From the NCBI GenBank assembly GCA_963721365.1, contig CAVRJE010000011.1, positions 11,923 to 75,922 on the forward strand: DNA of 64,000 nt. Reading direction: 5' to 3'. Made by a program: the position numbers and the translations under genes. Shown here one piece after another: positions 38,863 to 48,668 of the stretch. The notes under the pieces are model-generated. The model did no database searches. It was not told the DNA's origin and saw only the letters and a list, made by a program, of their open reading frames with translations. Positions within the stretch are counted from its first letter, which is position 1. Each line of letters begins with the position of its first letter. The DNA comes from CAIQPS01 sp963721365. GTDB taxonomy: Bacteria; Actinomycetota; Thermoleophilia; RBG-16-64-13.

Positions 38863-39999
38863 GTGCGGGGACTTTTCGCCGACATCATCGGCCAGGAGAT
38901 GGCCGTTTCTCTTCTCACCCGGGCATTGGAGCAGGGAGCATCCCATGCGTACCTGTTCTCCGGTCCTCCTGGAGTGGGTAAGACCGAAGCCGCCTTGGCC
39001 TTTGCTGCCGGTCTGGCCTGTCCCGAAGGGGGCTGCGGCGTCTGCGCGACCTGCAGGCGGGTGCATGAAGGGCTCCATCCGGATGTGGAGATCGTAACGT
39101 CCGATGGCAACCAGTTCCTGATCGAGCAGATCAGGGAGATCGTCTCGCACGCGGCCTACCGTCCGTACGAGGTCGACACCCGGGCCAAGGTCTACATCTT
39201 CCTGGAAGCCGACAAGTTCAGCGCCGAGCACCCTCCCCCCGCCAACGCGTTTCTCAAGACGCTGGAGGAGCCTCCCGGGCACGTTCACTTCATCCTGGTG
39301 ACCGACCGTCCCGAGCGCCTGCTGCCCACTATCGCCTCCCGTTGCCAACTCGTGGCCTTCTCGCCGGTGGCCGCGCCGGTGGTCGCGGCGGATCTCTCCG
39401 GCCGGTTCGGGCTGCGTCCGGAAGAGGCGTCGCTGCTTGCTCGAGTGGCGGGTGGGAATCTGAGCTACGCGCGGGAACTCGCCCTTTCGGATAGCGCCCG
39501 CCGGCAGCGGGACGTGCTCCTCGACCTGGCTCGGGATCTTCCCGCTGCCGGGCTGCTCGATACCGAGATCGCGCTCGACGAAGCGATGGTGAGCGTAGAG
39601 TCGCGAGAAGGGGAGGTGGTCCCCGAGATCAAGGCCGAGCTGAAGCGCGCGCTCGAGTGGGCCGGAGACGCGCGTACCCGCAAGTGGCTGGAGAAGCGGA
39701 GCGAGGACAAGATCAAGAGGCAGCAGCGTCGCCTGCGCACCCAGGGCCTGCAGACCCTCACTCGGGTGTTCGCCGGCTGGTACCGGGATCTGGCCCTGGT
39801 CTCGGTCGGAGCCGAGGACGCGGTGCTCAATCAGGACCGCCTGGGCGAGTTGCGCGCCGCCGCCGTACCCGGCAGCTTGGACGCCTATACCCGGGCGGTC
39901 GGGGCCGTGCAGAGGGCGGAGGGGCGGCTCCGGTATAATGTCGATGCCCGATGCGCGATCGGGGACATGTTTCGCTCTATCAAGGAGGCCCTGACCTAA
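38863..39999 (+). CDS. holB: DNA polymerase III delta-prime subunit
   Basis: 378 residues, AAA+ clamp-loader subunit. P-loop-like GPPGVGKTEAALAFA (residues 30-44), four-Cys zinc site in CPEGGCGVCATC, and the SRC sensor motif IASRCQLVAF. Also EQIREIVSHAAYRPYE and FLKTLEEPPGHVHFILVT as expected. GTG start 38863 after GGAG. The tmk-holB-ricT order is conserved in Gram-positive bacteria. Unbroken. Confidence 0.92.
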   Translation: MRGLFADIIGQEMAVSLLTRALEQGASHAYLFSGPPGVGKTEAALAFAAGLACPEGGCGVCATCRRVHEGLHPDVEIVTSDGNQFLIEQIREIVSHAAYRPYEVDTRAKVYIFLEADKFSAEHPPPANAFLKTLEEPPGHVHFILVTDRPERLLPTIASRCQLVAFSPVAAPVVAADLSGRFGLRPEEASLLARVAGGNLSYARELALSDSARRQRDVLLDLARDLPAAGLLDTEIALDEAMVSVESREGEVVPEIKAELKRALEWAGDARTRKWLEKRSEDKIKRQQRRLRTQGLQTLTRVFAGWYRDLALVSVGAEDAVLNQDRLGELRAAAVPGSLDAYTRAVGAVQRAEGRLRYNVDARCAIGDMFRSIKEALT

Positions 40000-41459
40000 G
40001 TGGCCGATGTCGTAGGGGTCATCTTCCCCAACGGAACCAAGACGTACTATTTCGATCCCGCCGGTCTCGACCTCGCTCGAGGCGACCGCGTGGTCGTGCA
40101 GACCGCCAACGGCCCGGAGATCGGCCAGGTGGTCGAGCCCAACCGCACCATAGAAGACTCGGAATTGCCGGCCCCCTTGAAGAAGGTCACCAGGCTGGCG
40201 ACCGGGAAAGACCTGGAGGCGCAGGCCGCTTCCCAGAACCTGCGCAAGCAGGCTATGGCGACGTGCCGGGAGATGGTCGCAGCCCACGGGCTCGACATGA
40301 AGCTGGTGGGGGCCGACATCTCCTTCGGCGGAGAGAAGATCACATTCAGCTTCTACTCCGACGAGCGGGTGGATTTCCGCTCGCTGGTGGCCGATCTGGC
40401 CAAGGCTCTCAAGACCCGCATCGAGCTGCGGCAGGTGGGAGCCCGCGAGGAGGCCCGGATGGTCGGCGGACTGGGCCCGTGCGGCCGGGGCCTGTGCTGC
40501 ACCCTGTTCCCGCCCGGTGATGAGCCGGTCTCGATCCGCATGGCCAAGGAACAGAACCTGCCCCTCAACCCGGCGAAGATCTCGGGATTGTGCGGGCGGC
40601 TGATGTGCTGCCTCAAGTACGAGCAGGAGCAGTACGTGCGCTTCCGCAAGGAAGCGCCGGCTAAGGGCACTCCGGTGTCCACTCCGGGCGGCGAGGGCGT
40701 GGTCGTCGGATACAACGTTCTCAAGGATGCGATCACGGTCCGCCTCGAGGATGGGCATTCCACCGACATCAAGATCTGCTCGTGCCAGTGCCAGGCCGAC
40801 GGTTGTCTGCTCGTTGTTCCGGAACTGGGAGAGCCGGCGGAGCCGATCCCGTTCCCCGAGATCCTGGGGGGGATCGAGAGGCTCGTCGTGGCCGAGGCCG
40901 CGGCTGATGAAGAACTCACCATCGTCGAGGCCCAGGTCGTCCTTGGAGAGAATGGCGAGCCGGTGGAGGTCATCGTCGCCGAGACTTCGCGGCGTTCGCG
41001 GTCCAGGCGGGGCCGGGGCCGGCGGGGCGGCAGAAACCGGGCAAGGAATGCCGCCGAAGAAGGCGGAGAATCAGGCCTGGACGCCGGGGGGGCCGGGGTA
41101 CCGGTCGCGGGCGCCACGGGCGCCGCCGGCGAAAGCGGAGCCGCCGGCGGAAGCGCGCGGCGCCACGGCCAGCATCCCCCTAGGCATCCGGAGCGCCACC
41201 GCGGCGGCACCGGCGGCGGCGGCGCGGAGGGCGGTAGCGCGAGCGCCGAGGGCGCCGGCGGCCAAGCGGCGAACGGCACCGGCTCGGGCAGCAGGCCCCG
41301 GCGCCGGCGAAAGTTGCGCCGCTACAACGTCGATGGGTCGGTGATGGAGAGCAGCGGCGGCCAGGCCGCGGACAGCCCCGCCGGTCAGCCCGGCGGCGGA
41401 GCCTCGAGTGGCTCGACCGGCCAGCCTGGCGGCGACCAGGCGGCGGCGCGGGCGAGTAG
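40000..41459 (+). CDS. ricT: PSP1/RicT (YaaT) family protein with long low-complexity tail
   Basis: The PSP1 core is residues 1-270. Diagnostic Cys-rich blocks GPCGRGLCCTLFPPG (around 162) and GLCGRLMCCLKYEQEQ (around 195) are present, and further Cys follow in KICSCQCQADGC; RicT proteins use such cysteines for Fe-S binding within the Y-complex that promotes RNA processing. After residue 320 comes an Arg/Gly- then Ala/Gly-rich tail with RRRRKLRRYNVDG near its end. The tail's frame is unclear; the frame of the core runs on into antisense of the ABC gene, and TAG 41457 (another phase) is a plausible true end. GTG start follows the holB stop. Confidence 0.82.
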
Positions 41460-41478
41460 GGCCTTCCGGGCGCTTCCG

Positions 41479-42208
41479 CTACTCCTGACCGCCGGGGCTC
41501 CCCAGGTAGTCGTTGCGGACGTCCTGCAGCACCAGTCCGTCGCTGACTTCGATGATCCGGTCCGTCTGTTGGGCGATGGAACGGTCGTGGGTCACGATGA
41601 CGAACGTTGTTCCCAACTCGTTGTGTATCCGGCGGAAGAGGTCGTAGACCATCGCCGAGTTGGTGGTGTCGAGGTTGCCGGTCGGCTCGTCGGCCAGCAG
41701 GATGTCGGGGGAGTTCATCAGGGCTCGCCCGATGGCGACACGCTGTTTCTGCCCCCCGGAGAGCTGGTCGGCGCTCTTGTCGGCAAGCCCCCCGAGGCCG
41801 AGGAACTCGAGGATCTCCTCGGCGTGCTGGCCCGCCTTTGCGCTGCGCTTGCCTGCCGACCGCCGTCCGTCCGATCCAGGTGGGGAGGAGAAGGTTCTCC
41901 CTCACGGAGAACTCGGGCAGCAGGTGGTGGAATTGGAACACGAACCCGAGATGGGCGTTACGGAACGCGGCGCGCTCCTTCTTGCCCAGTTTGCCGACGT
42001 CGGTGCCGAGCAGGCTTACCGTCCCGGCCGTGGGGCGATCCAGCAGGCCGAGCATGTTGAGGAGAGTCGACTTCCCGCTGCCGGACTGCCCGATTATGGA
42101 GAGGAACTCCTTCTCCGCGACCCGGAACGATACCCCGCCAAGCGCCAGGGTCTTGACCGCGGTGCCGTACTCCTTTGTCACGCCGTCGAGGGCGATGATG
42201 TCAGGCAC
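41479..42208 (-). CDS. ABC transporter ATPase, MacB/LolD type, frameshifted
   Basis: About 243 residues. Walker A GQSGSGKSTLLNMLG (residues 40-54), Q-loop FVFQFHHLLPEFSV, signature LSGGQKQRVAIGRALM, Walker B DILLADEPTGNLD, H-loop IVTHDRSIA. The signature lies after an extra base: AGG (41852-41854)+C (41851) joining GRTAVGR to KRSAKAGQHAEEILEFLGL. Its start overlaps the permease end by 8 nt. Exports peptides, lipoproteins or drugs, or drives a mechanotransmission complex, with the FtsX-like permease. Confidence 0.88.
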
Positions 42209-43350
42209 CCTGGATCACCTCGATCGGGTCGAGGCGCGCTGTCTTGCGGTAGGGGATGATGGCGGAGATGAGGGCGATCGCTATCCCGATGCCCGCCGAG
42301 AAGAGTACGAATCCGGGCTGCGGTTGTATCGGGAACAGACCCGAATTGCTGCTGCTCGCTATGGCGCTGAACACCGCGATCAAGCCCAGGCTGATGGCGA
42401 CGCCGAGGCCGGTGCCGATGACCCCGAGCACCCCGGCCTGCCAGAGGAAGACGAGGCCCGTCCGCCTGTCGGCCATCCCGAGGGCTTTGAGGATCCCGAT
42501 CTGTCTGGTCTTCTGCACGGCGGAGATGGCCAGTGTCGAGGCGATGCCGAGCATGACGGCGATTATCACGAACACCTGGATCATGTAGGACGAGGTGCTT
42601 TGGCTCTGCAGGGCGGTGAGCAGCTCGGCGTTCTGGGCCTGCCACTCGGTGACGGTCTGCTGGGGAAACTTGGCCGCCACATCGGCGGCCACCTGCGGCG
42701 ACGTGAACACGTCGGCTATCTGCGTCTCCACGGCGCTGACGTCGTCGGTCGGGCGGCCCGCGGCTGCGCTGGCCGCGTCCAGGCCGGCGAACACCGACTG
42801 CTGGTTGGCGGCCTGGGATCCCAGGTCGAACACGCCCTCCAACTGCGCGTCCACGGTCTTCCGATCGGCAAGAACGAGCTTGACAGCATCCCCAGGCTTG
42901 AGCCCGTATTGCTCCGCGAACTCCTTGCCCACGACGATGCGGTCGCCCTGCAGAGTGACCTCCCCCGCGATCATCTTGTCGGAAAGCTTGTAGATCGAGT
43001 CGATGTCCTGAAAGGTGCCGCCTTTGACCACCACGGGCGCGCTCGAGCCACCCACCGGGACCAGAGCGGAGATCACCTGTACGGGGGCGATCGCCGTGAT
43101 GCGCGAGTCCGACGAGAGGTTCGTCCTATCGGCGGCGGTGAAGGTGAAGGACGCGTCGCCCGGCTGCCGGCTCCAGGGTCACGTGCGCGCTCGACCCCAC
43201 GGTGCTGTCCAGCAGGGACTTCTGAAGGCTGGTGATGAGCGACCCCACGAAGATCTGCACCGCTATGCCCACGGCGATGCCGAGGATGATGAGGATGGAC
43301 TGCCCCCTGCTGCGCCAGATGAACCGCCGGGCGATCTTGAGCTCAAGCAT
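42201..43350 (-). CDS. FtsX/MacB-like permease, frameshifted
   Basis: About 382 residues. One N-terminal helix (SILIILGIAVGIAVQIFVGSL, near residue 17), a large outer MacB-PCD-type domain, and three C-terminal helices (IQVFVIIAVMLGIASTLAIS, FLWQAGVLGVIGTGLGVAISL, FVLFSAGIGIAIALISAIIPY). One extra base at GGG (43159-43161)+C (43158) joins TLEPAAG to DASFTFTAADRTNLSSDSR. ATG 43350 starts MLELKIARRFIWRSRGQS and overlaps the B12-sensor stop by 8 nt, so sensor, permease and ATPase form one operon. Confidence 0.85.
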
Positions 43351-44005
43351 CGCGCCGACCCTGGGCGGCCAGTTCGTCCAGAAGGCCGTCGACCGAACCG
43401 ACCGCGTACTCCTCCCACCCGGCCGCTCCATGGGCGAAGGCGGGGCCTCCTGCGATTATCCGCACTCCGGGAAGGCGCTCGCGCAAGCTGGCGATGACTT
43501 TGTGAAGAGCGCTCCGCTGAAAGTGCGTGGAGGCAGAGAGACAGATGGCGCTCACGTCCTCAGCCCGGACGCACTTCACCATCTCGTCGACCGGCGTGCC
43601 GGCCCCGATGTAGATCGTCCGAAAACCGCGCAGATCGAAGCGGTCGGCCAGCATGCGCAGCCCGACGTCGTGCGTCTCCTCGGGCGGGCAGAAGAAGGCC
43701 ACAGTGACCGGTACCGCGGTCGATCTGGGCCTTGCGCTCCAAGCACCTTCGGGTAGAGTGCCTCGATGGCGGCGCGTACCGCGCCGACGATAAGGTGTTC
43801 CTCCCAGACTGCCGTCCGGCCTTCCTGCCATCCGCGTCCGACGGACGCGAGAAACGGCGAGAGGACGTCGGAGTAGAGATCCTCGATCGCCAGTCCCGTC
43901 TTCGACGGCCCCAAGGATGGCGCGGACCGCCCCCTCGCGGTCGTGTGCCCGCAGGCAACGCTCGAGATTCTCGGTCAGTGTGGCTGCCGCTGCGCTATCG
44001 CTCAC
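43343..44005 (-). CDS. CarH-like cobalamin-binding sensor module, three frameshifts
   Basis: About 219 residues: a four-helix B12 cap domain (residues 1-100) followed by a Rossmann B12-binding domain. The cap has the Wx9EH motif of AdoCbl photoreceptors (CarH/LitR): W in GRGWQEGRTAVWEEH, with E and H exactly 10 and 11 residues on. The Rossmann domain has the ligand His in EETHDVGLRMLADRF, then YIGAGTP, CLSAST and IIAGGPAF. There is no MerR HTH in front. Extra bases: GAA+G (43900), CTT+G (43740), CGC+G (43715). GTG 44005 is the start. First gene of the operon with the ABC exporter. Confidence 0.8.
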   Translation of the reverse strand: MSDSAAAATLTENLERCLRAHDREGAVRAILGAVEDGTGDRGSLLRRPLAVSRVRRTRMAGRPDGSLGGTPYRRRGTRRHRGTLPEGAWSARPRSTAVPVTVAFFCPPEETHDVGLRMLADRFDLRGFRTIYIGAGTPVDEMVKCVRAEDVSAICLSASTHFQRSALHKVIASLRERLPGVRIIAGGPAFAHGAAGWEEYAVGSVDGLLDELAAQGRRDA

Positions 44006-44164
44006 GAGCCTGGAAACCTCCTCGGTCGCCGGACTTCACGAACGGGACGACTGATGAGTGACAGAGTACCCTGAGTCGCCGAACTTGTCAGCTTCGGCGC
44101 CAGCTTCTAAACTAAGGCGCTCGCGTGAGCGCCGGTGCCGACAGGCCGCCGGGGCCCCTTTCGC

Positions 44165-44236
44165 GCCGACGTAGCTCAGATGGCAGAGCGGCTCACTCGT
44201 AATGAGCAGGTCCGGGGTTCGATTCCCCGCGTCGGC
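44165..44236 (+). tRNA. tRNA-Thr (anticodon CGT)
   Basis: Complete cloverleaf of 72 nt without encoded CCA: acceptor GCCGACG pairs with CGTCGGC, D-stem GCTC/GAGC, anticodon stem GCTCA/TGAGC with loop CTCGTAA, and T-arm CGGGG-TTCGATT-CCCCG. Anticodon CGT reads ACG. No insertion is found in it. Confidence 0.95.
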
Positions 44237-44926
44237 TTTAGTGAATAGAAGCGGTAAATCCGCATTCTTAAGCCAAAAAAGCGCCTCTCCTTGCCTTCGC
44301 GCCTTTGTCCTCGTATACCACAGTCTGTGACCACTTGTCACGTGTGTTTGTGACCATAGCGTGACCACACAGGCGTCGCCGGTCTCCGGAGAGGGCTGCG
44401 GAGAGCGGCGTCGAGATGGACCTCATCGACTACGACGCGCGGTAGCGGCGGGGAGGCTCTGGTTTCGTCGCCGGACATTCAGCCGGTTGAAGGGAGAAGA
44501 ATTGAGGGGTTCTGGGGACTCGCGGCTGAGCCAAAGAAGGCAAGAACTTGCCGTACGTTGTGGCTCTGCGTGACGAGAACGTGACCAAGCGAAGCTTGCA
44601 TACCGTTTTTTGGCCTTTTCAGGCCTCTTCTTTGCCAACTGACTGCTCACTCGTAGTGAGCAGACCTTGAATTGGGCCTTCCGCACTACTCGTAACCGGC
44701 ACGCGTTGAGCACCGGGCGGGCGGAGCGCTCGGAGTATCCTCGGGGTCCGTCGATGTGGTGGCCAGAGTCTTGGTCACCTCTCCTCACCTGTGACTTCTT
44801 TCCGGGACTGCTGTATGTACTCAGATTCGCTCCCTATCGATCCTAAGTAGAAGTCAATGTCTTCCTGGAGATCATGGAAATGAGAAACGAAACGGAACTC
44901 GACCAATGTGGCTGTCTTGGTGTTGC
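44237..44926. other. 690-nt region without a supported gene
   Basis: No coding region with recognisable protein is seen on either strand between the tRNA and the CocE gene. Local base composition is lower in GC than the flanks. It holds short repeats of GTGACCA (about 44325-44370), a weak hairpin GGCCT-TTTC-AGGCC with T-rich flank (44612-44625), and the palindrome at 44643-44663. It may be the scar of an element once inserted at the tRNA gene. Confidence 0.5.
44643..44663. repeat. Palindrome copying the tRNA-Thr anticodon arm
   Basis: Perfect palindrome CTGCTCACT-CGT-AGTGAGCAG. Its last 19 bases match the tRNA anticodon arm at 44191-44209 at 18 of 19 positions. It could be an att-site remnant or a fragment of a second tRNA. 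Confidence 0.5.
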
Positions 44927-46690
44927 CTACTCCGTTTGTATCACCGGCAGCAGCAGGTGCGAGGGATACTCGGCATTGTGGAATACCTTGTGCAACACGG
45001 TCTTGCTCGAGCACACATGATTGGGGAGGTACTCGGCATAGGTTTCGCCGGCGACGCCCTCCGCCAAGTCCAGACACGTGATCTCCAGACAGATGTGATG
45101 CCCCCGCTCGAACAGGTTGGCGGTCGCGAGGATCTCGACCTGATAGTCGTTGATCTCGCCCGGCACCACCGGCTGGATGGTCTCAGGGCTCAGGGTGTGC
45201 CAGGGCTTCCAGGGCTTCGAGCGCTCCGGGTCAAGTCGGCGGCGGGAGGCTTTGAGCCAGCCACGTGAGAGCTCCCGCTCCGGTAGGTTGGCGGGGACGT
45301 CGCGCTCCCCGGGGCGCGCCGTTTGCACCGACACATCCGGACCCACGTCCTTGAGTATGACGATCCAGTTCGTATCCTCCTCATCGAGCGAGGCCCAGAA
45401 GGTCAGTGAGACGGGGCCGACCACGAGGGTGTCCTCGGCCAGGGGCTCGGTCAGGTAGCGCAGCCGCTCGATCTTGTTGGTCTGCGTGGGCGGCATCTGC
45501 ACGAAGGCATCCGGCGGCTCATTGACGTAGGTGTGCGCAGCCGGCAGGTGGCTCTTGGTACTCAGTTTCTCCCAACTGTGCAGGTAGTACTTCGTCCACT
45601 GCGTCTCCGGGACCGGCCAGCCGTCGAAGGTGCGCCACTTGTTCTCGCCCTGGATCCACATTCTGACCGCCGGGTCGCGGTTGACCCCATTGTCGACACC
45701 TTTCAGCCAGTGGTCGTACCAGCGAATGATCTCGTCGTGCCATTCATGCAGCGGCCGCTCGGCGTGGGCCGGAGGAGTGGCGAACAGGTGCTTGTGCGGC
45801 TGGTCAATGCCGTAGAAGAAGTGCTGGGCTCCCTGCCAGTGCATTTTGTAGGTGTAGGCTCCCTCGAAGGCACCGGTGACGAAGGGGATCTTGATCTTCT
45901 TGAGTATCTCCTCTGTCTCCTCGATGGTCCCCGGGCGCTCGAAAGGGAAGAGGAGCGGATAGAAGATGCCCGCGTCCCGCTGCCCGCGGAGCGTGAGGAT
46001 GTTGTAGAGATTCACGTACATCATGTAGTCGGGGTTCTGCATGGCGGCCTGCCAGGCTTCCTCCACCGGCGGCGGCAACTCCGGCGGCGTGCCGATGTTC
46101 GTGCGCAGGCTGTTGAAAAGGCCGATGTGGTAAGGCATGGTCTGGATGACCCCGCCCGGGTGCTGGTCGCGGAACCCCTCGAGACCGCCGTAGCAGCCGC
46201 CGGCGTCGAACGGGAAGATGGCCTTTAAGGCTGGGTGCCCCTGGGCCGCCGCTTTCCACTGCTCGGCAGCGAACGCGGAGATGCCGACCATGCCGACGTT
46301 GCCATCGCACCAGGGCTGCTGGGTGATCCACTCGATGGTGTCGTAATGGTCCCACTCGTCGTTCACGCCCACTTGCCCTTCAGATTTGTGGCCGCCGCGC
46401 ACTTGGCCGATGACGTGAACATAGCCGTTGGCCACAAGTCGTTTGGAGTCGCCGCCCTCGAGCACCCCGTACCACTGGGTGGACCAGGCGGGTTGTCCGA
46501 CCTTGAGGTTCTCAGCCACCTCGACGCGCTGCAGGTCCTTGTTGTGCATGGCGCAGGTGTAGAGCACGGGGAAGGCGCCGGGCGCGTCCGGGCGGTAGAC
46601 ATCCACCCGGAGGTTGATGCCGTCGCGCATGGGCACCGCGAGGTCGTATTCCTTGATCATCGCGCCGTAATACTGACGGTCTTCGGGCAT
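44927..46690 (-). CDS. CocE/NonD (S15) family hydrolase
   Basis: 587 residues, unbroken. Alpha/beta hydrolase of the X-Pro dipeptidyl-peptidase S15 group: MIKEYDLAVPMRDGINLRVDVYRPD begins the fold, the nucleophile elbow is GMVGISAFAAEQWKAA (Ser around residue 155), and the C-terminal jelly-roll has LTFWASLDEEDTNWIVILKDVGPD. Cocaine esterase and glutaryl-7-ACA acylase belong here; the substrate is an ester or amide, not deducible. ATG 46690 is 17 nt after the flavoprotein stop, so one operon with ferredoxin and flavoprotein. Confidence 0.88.
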   Translation of the reverse strand: MPEDRQYYGAMIKEYDLAVPMRDGINLRVDVYRPDAPGAFPVLYTCAMHNKDLQRVEVAENLKVGQPAWSTQWYGVLEGGDSKRLVANGYVHVIGQVRGGHKSEGQVGVNDEWDHYDTIEWITQQPWCDGNVGMVGISAFAAEQWKAAAQGHPALKAIFPFDAGGCYGGLEGFRDQHPGGVIQTMPYHIGLFNSLRTNIGTPPELPPPVEEAWQAAMQNPDYMMYVNLYNILTLRGQRDAGIFYPLLFPFERPGTIEETEEILKKIKIPFVTGAFEGAYTYKMHWQGAQHFFYGIDQPHKHLFATPPAHAERPLHEWHDEIIRWYDHWLKGVDNGVNRDPAVRMWIQGENKWRTFDGWPVPETQWTKYYLHSWEKLSTKSHLPAAHTYVNEPPDAFVQMPPTQTNKIERLRYLTEPLAEDTLVVGPVSLTFWASLDEEDTNWIVILKDVGPDVSVQTARPGERDVPANLPERELSRGWLKASRRRLDPERSKPWKPWHTLSPETIQPVVPGEINDYQVEILATANLFERGHHICLEITCLDLAEGVAGETYAEYLPNHVCSSKTVLHKVFHNAEYPSHLLLPVIQTE

Positions 46691-46707
46691 GGTGTCCTCC
46701 GAGCGAG

Positions 46708-48429
46708 TTAGGGCTGGAACGGGTAATCGTGAACGGGGACGTCTTCGGTCGAGACGAGCATCTTGCCGTCATTGTCTTGGAGCAGGATCCATTTGAGCCA
46801 GCGCGAGTCATCCCGCCCGGGGAAGTCCTCGCGCAGATGCCAGCCGCGCGATTCGGTGCGCGCGAGTGAGGCTCGATAGAACATCTCAGCGCAAAGGACC
46901 ATGGCCCGCGCCTCGTTGGCGGCGGCCAGCTGGTGCGGGTCCTCGGCCGTCAGCTCGGGGATGCGCTCCTGCGCCTGCAGCGCGAGCCTCAGGGCTTCCT
47001 CCAGCCGCTCCTTCTTCTTGTAGATCGAGTATCCGACCGGGGCCACCGCCGCCTGGACTTCTCGCACCAACTCGATGGGCTTGAGGCCTGAGGCCCGCCC
47101 GAACGGCGCGAAGATCTGGCTTCTGAAAGCAGCCGCGGCATCCGCGTCGGGCTCCCCGACGGCGACTTGCTGCGCGTACTCCACGGCCGCGGCTCCCGCC
47201 CGGATTCCCATCCACGTCGATGAGGTCAAAGCTTTCCCGCGAACCCGGCCGGGCGACGCCGGAACGGCGCCCGCCATCGCGCACCCGCTGGTGGCGGTGT
47301 TGCCGACGGCATAAAGCCCGGGCACCGACGTCGCCATCTGGTGGTCCACCTTCACCGGCGACAGTTCGCCGAGCACCCCCGGGAAAACCTCGGACACCGG
47401 ACTGCGCCCATCGGCCTCGGCCGTCTTGGAGAGGAGCCGGCCCCAGAACGCCTCTGCCTTTGGGCGGTTCCACAACACGGGCGCGTCATCACCGTGTCCG
47501 CCCTTCTCCGTGTGCTTGGTCGTGTGCTGCAGCAGCCAGTTCTCGTCGTTGTGAGTGAACACGGGACCGTTGCCCGCCATCATCTCCCGGTACCAGACGG
47601 CACCGGCCATGGAGTCGACGTCGGGCTCGAACTTTCCGCGCCACGTCGATAGGAACTCGCCTTTGGCGTTGTACAGGGCATCTTCGGCGCCGAGCAACGG
47701 CTCCTTGCTCCGCTTGTTCACGAGTTGCATGAAGGAGCCGAACTCCGCGTTTCGCATTTGGGCGCCGGCTCGGTAGGCGGCCGCTATCCCGTCCCCCCGG
47801 GCACCACTCCACATCGACAGTAGCCGGTAGCTCTGCCCACCGGTCGCAAGGATCACGGCTTTCGAGCGAAACAGCCGGCACGAGCCGTCGAGCACACTGA
47901 ACCCGATGGCTCCTGCAGCGCGCTCCCCCTCCTTGAGTAGGTCCACCACCGCGGTCTTCTCGAGGAATTCGACACCTATGCGCTTGGCGTGACGCTGAAC
48001 TTTCATCTGCGTGTCCAACTCGGCGGCGGCCAGCCGCCAGGGAAGGCCGGGCTTGAAAGTATCGGTGGCGAGGCTTGCGTCGGCATGGCGGCAGAACGTG
48101 TGGCACCACGAGTCGAGCTTCTCGATGACAGCCCGGGATTCGGCCGCGAACTCTCCAAGAAGGAGCTGGTCCTCGAGGAACATCCCAATGTTGCGGGTGT
48201 GGTAGTCCAGGAACTGGTCGATCGGGTCGTCCGGGCCCAGGAACATGAACACGCCGGCGCCCTTGTTCGCCTGCCCTGCCCATCCGCTGAAGTTCTTGTC
48301 CACGACGAGCACGCGGGTCTCCGGTGACTTCTCCTTAGTGGCGATTGCTGCCGCCAGCCCCGCTACCCCTCCACCGATGATGAGGACATCGGTCTCGCGG
48401 ATAGTGCCTAGTCTGTCTAAGGTACTCAT
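46708..48429 (-). CDS. FAD-binding fumarate-reductase/AprA-like flavoprotein (copy 1)
   Basis: 573 residues. Rossmann FAD loop DVLIIGGGVAGLAAAIA (residues 14-30), FSGWAGQANKGAGVF, VILATGGQSYRLL, PGLYAVGNTATSGCAMAGAVPASPGR, and a C-terminal helical part ending ARTESRGWHLREDFPGRDDSRWLKW, the conserved arginine-rich segment of fumarate reductase/AprA flavoproteins. Clear paralogue of 51216-52922. Start overlaps the ferredoxin stop (ATGA). The ferredoxin-flavoprotein pair probably reduces or oxidises a carboxylate or enoate; the acceptor is unknown. Unbroken. Confidence 0.87.
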   Translation of the reverse strand: MSTLDRLGTIRETDVLIIGGGVAGLAAAIATKEKSPETRVLVVDKNFSGWAGQANKGAGVFMFLGPDDPIDQFLDYHTRNIGMFLEDQLLLGEFAAESRAVIEKLDSWCHTFCRHADASLATDTFKPGLPWRLAAAELDTQMKVQRHAKRIGVEFLEKTAVVDLLKEGERAAGAIGFSVLDGSCRLFRSKAVILATGGQSYRLLSMWSGARGDGIAAAYRAGAQMRNAEFGSFMQLVNKRSKEPLLGAEDALYNAKGEFLSTWRGKFEPDVDSMAGAVWYREMMAGNGPVFTHNDENWLLQHTTKHTEKGGHGDDAPVLWNRPKAEAFWGRLLSKTAEADGRSPVSEVFPGVLGELSPVKVDHQMATSVPGLYAVGNTATSGCAMAGAVPASPGRVRGKALTSSTWMGIRAGAAAVEYAQQVAVGEPDADAAAAFRSQIFAPFGRASGLKPIELVREVQAAVAPVGYSIYKKKERLEEALRLALQAQERIPELTAEDPHQLAAANEARAMVLCAEMFYRASLARTESRGWHLREDFPGRDDSRWLKWILLQDNDGKMLVSTEDVPVHDYPFQP

Positions 48430-48668
48430 GCCGGGTACCTCGGGCCGCGCTCAAGAACCGAGGGAAAGGGCTTGTCCCAATCGACGAGCACGCGGATCGC
48501 GTCCGTGGGGCAATTGAGCTCACAGAGGTTGCACTGTACGCAATCCTCCGGGTACGCCACCGCCGGCCGCCTTCCGGCCTCGTCCCAGCGGAACACGTCC
48601 ACGAAACACGCTTTGTAGCAGATTCTGCAGCCGTTGCACCGGTCCAAATCGACGTGAATTGAGTTCAC
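48426..48668 (-). CDS. 2x[4Fe-4S] ferredoxin (copy 1)
   Basis: About 80 residues with two clusters: CNGCRICYKACFVDV and CVQCNLCELNCPTDAI. GTG 48668 was chosen because SIHVDLDRCNGC matches the start of the paralogue (TITIDLEKCTGC); a longer upstream start at 48704 is less likely. It overlaps the flavoprotein start, so the two are made together. The spacing resembles AprB-type electron carriers. Confidence 0.88.
   Translation of the reverse strand: MNSIHVDLDRCNGCRICYKACFVDVFRWDEAGRRPAVAYPEDCVQCNLCELNCPTDAIRVLVDWDKPFPSVLERGPRYPA

Noticed and set aside
40000..42060. RicT frame running 600 nt past the low-complexity tail
   Set aside because: Beyond about 41460 it is antisense to the ABC ATPase, whose Walker motifs are clear.
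44036..44368. Minus-strand ORF of 110 residues overlapping the tRNA
   Set aside because: Its NRTPDLLITSEPLCH stretch is the antisense translation of the tRNA, a well-known false protein.
44361..44788. Small ORFs downstream of the tRNA
   Set aside because: No recognisable protein, no ribosome site, and opposing overlapping frames.
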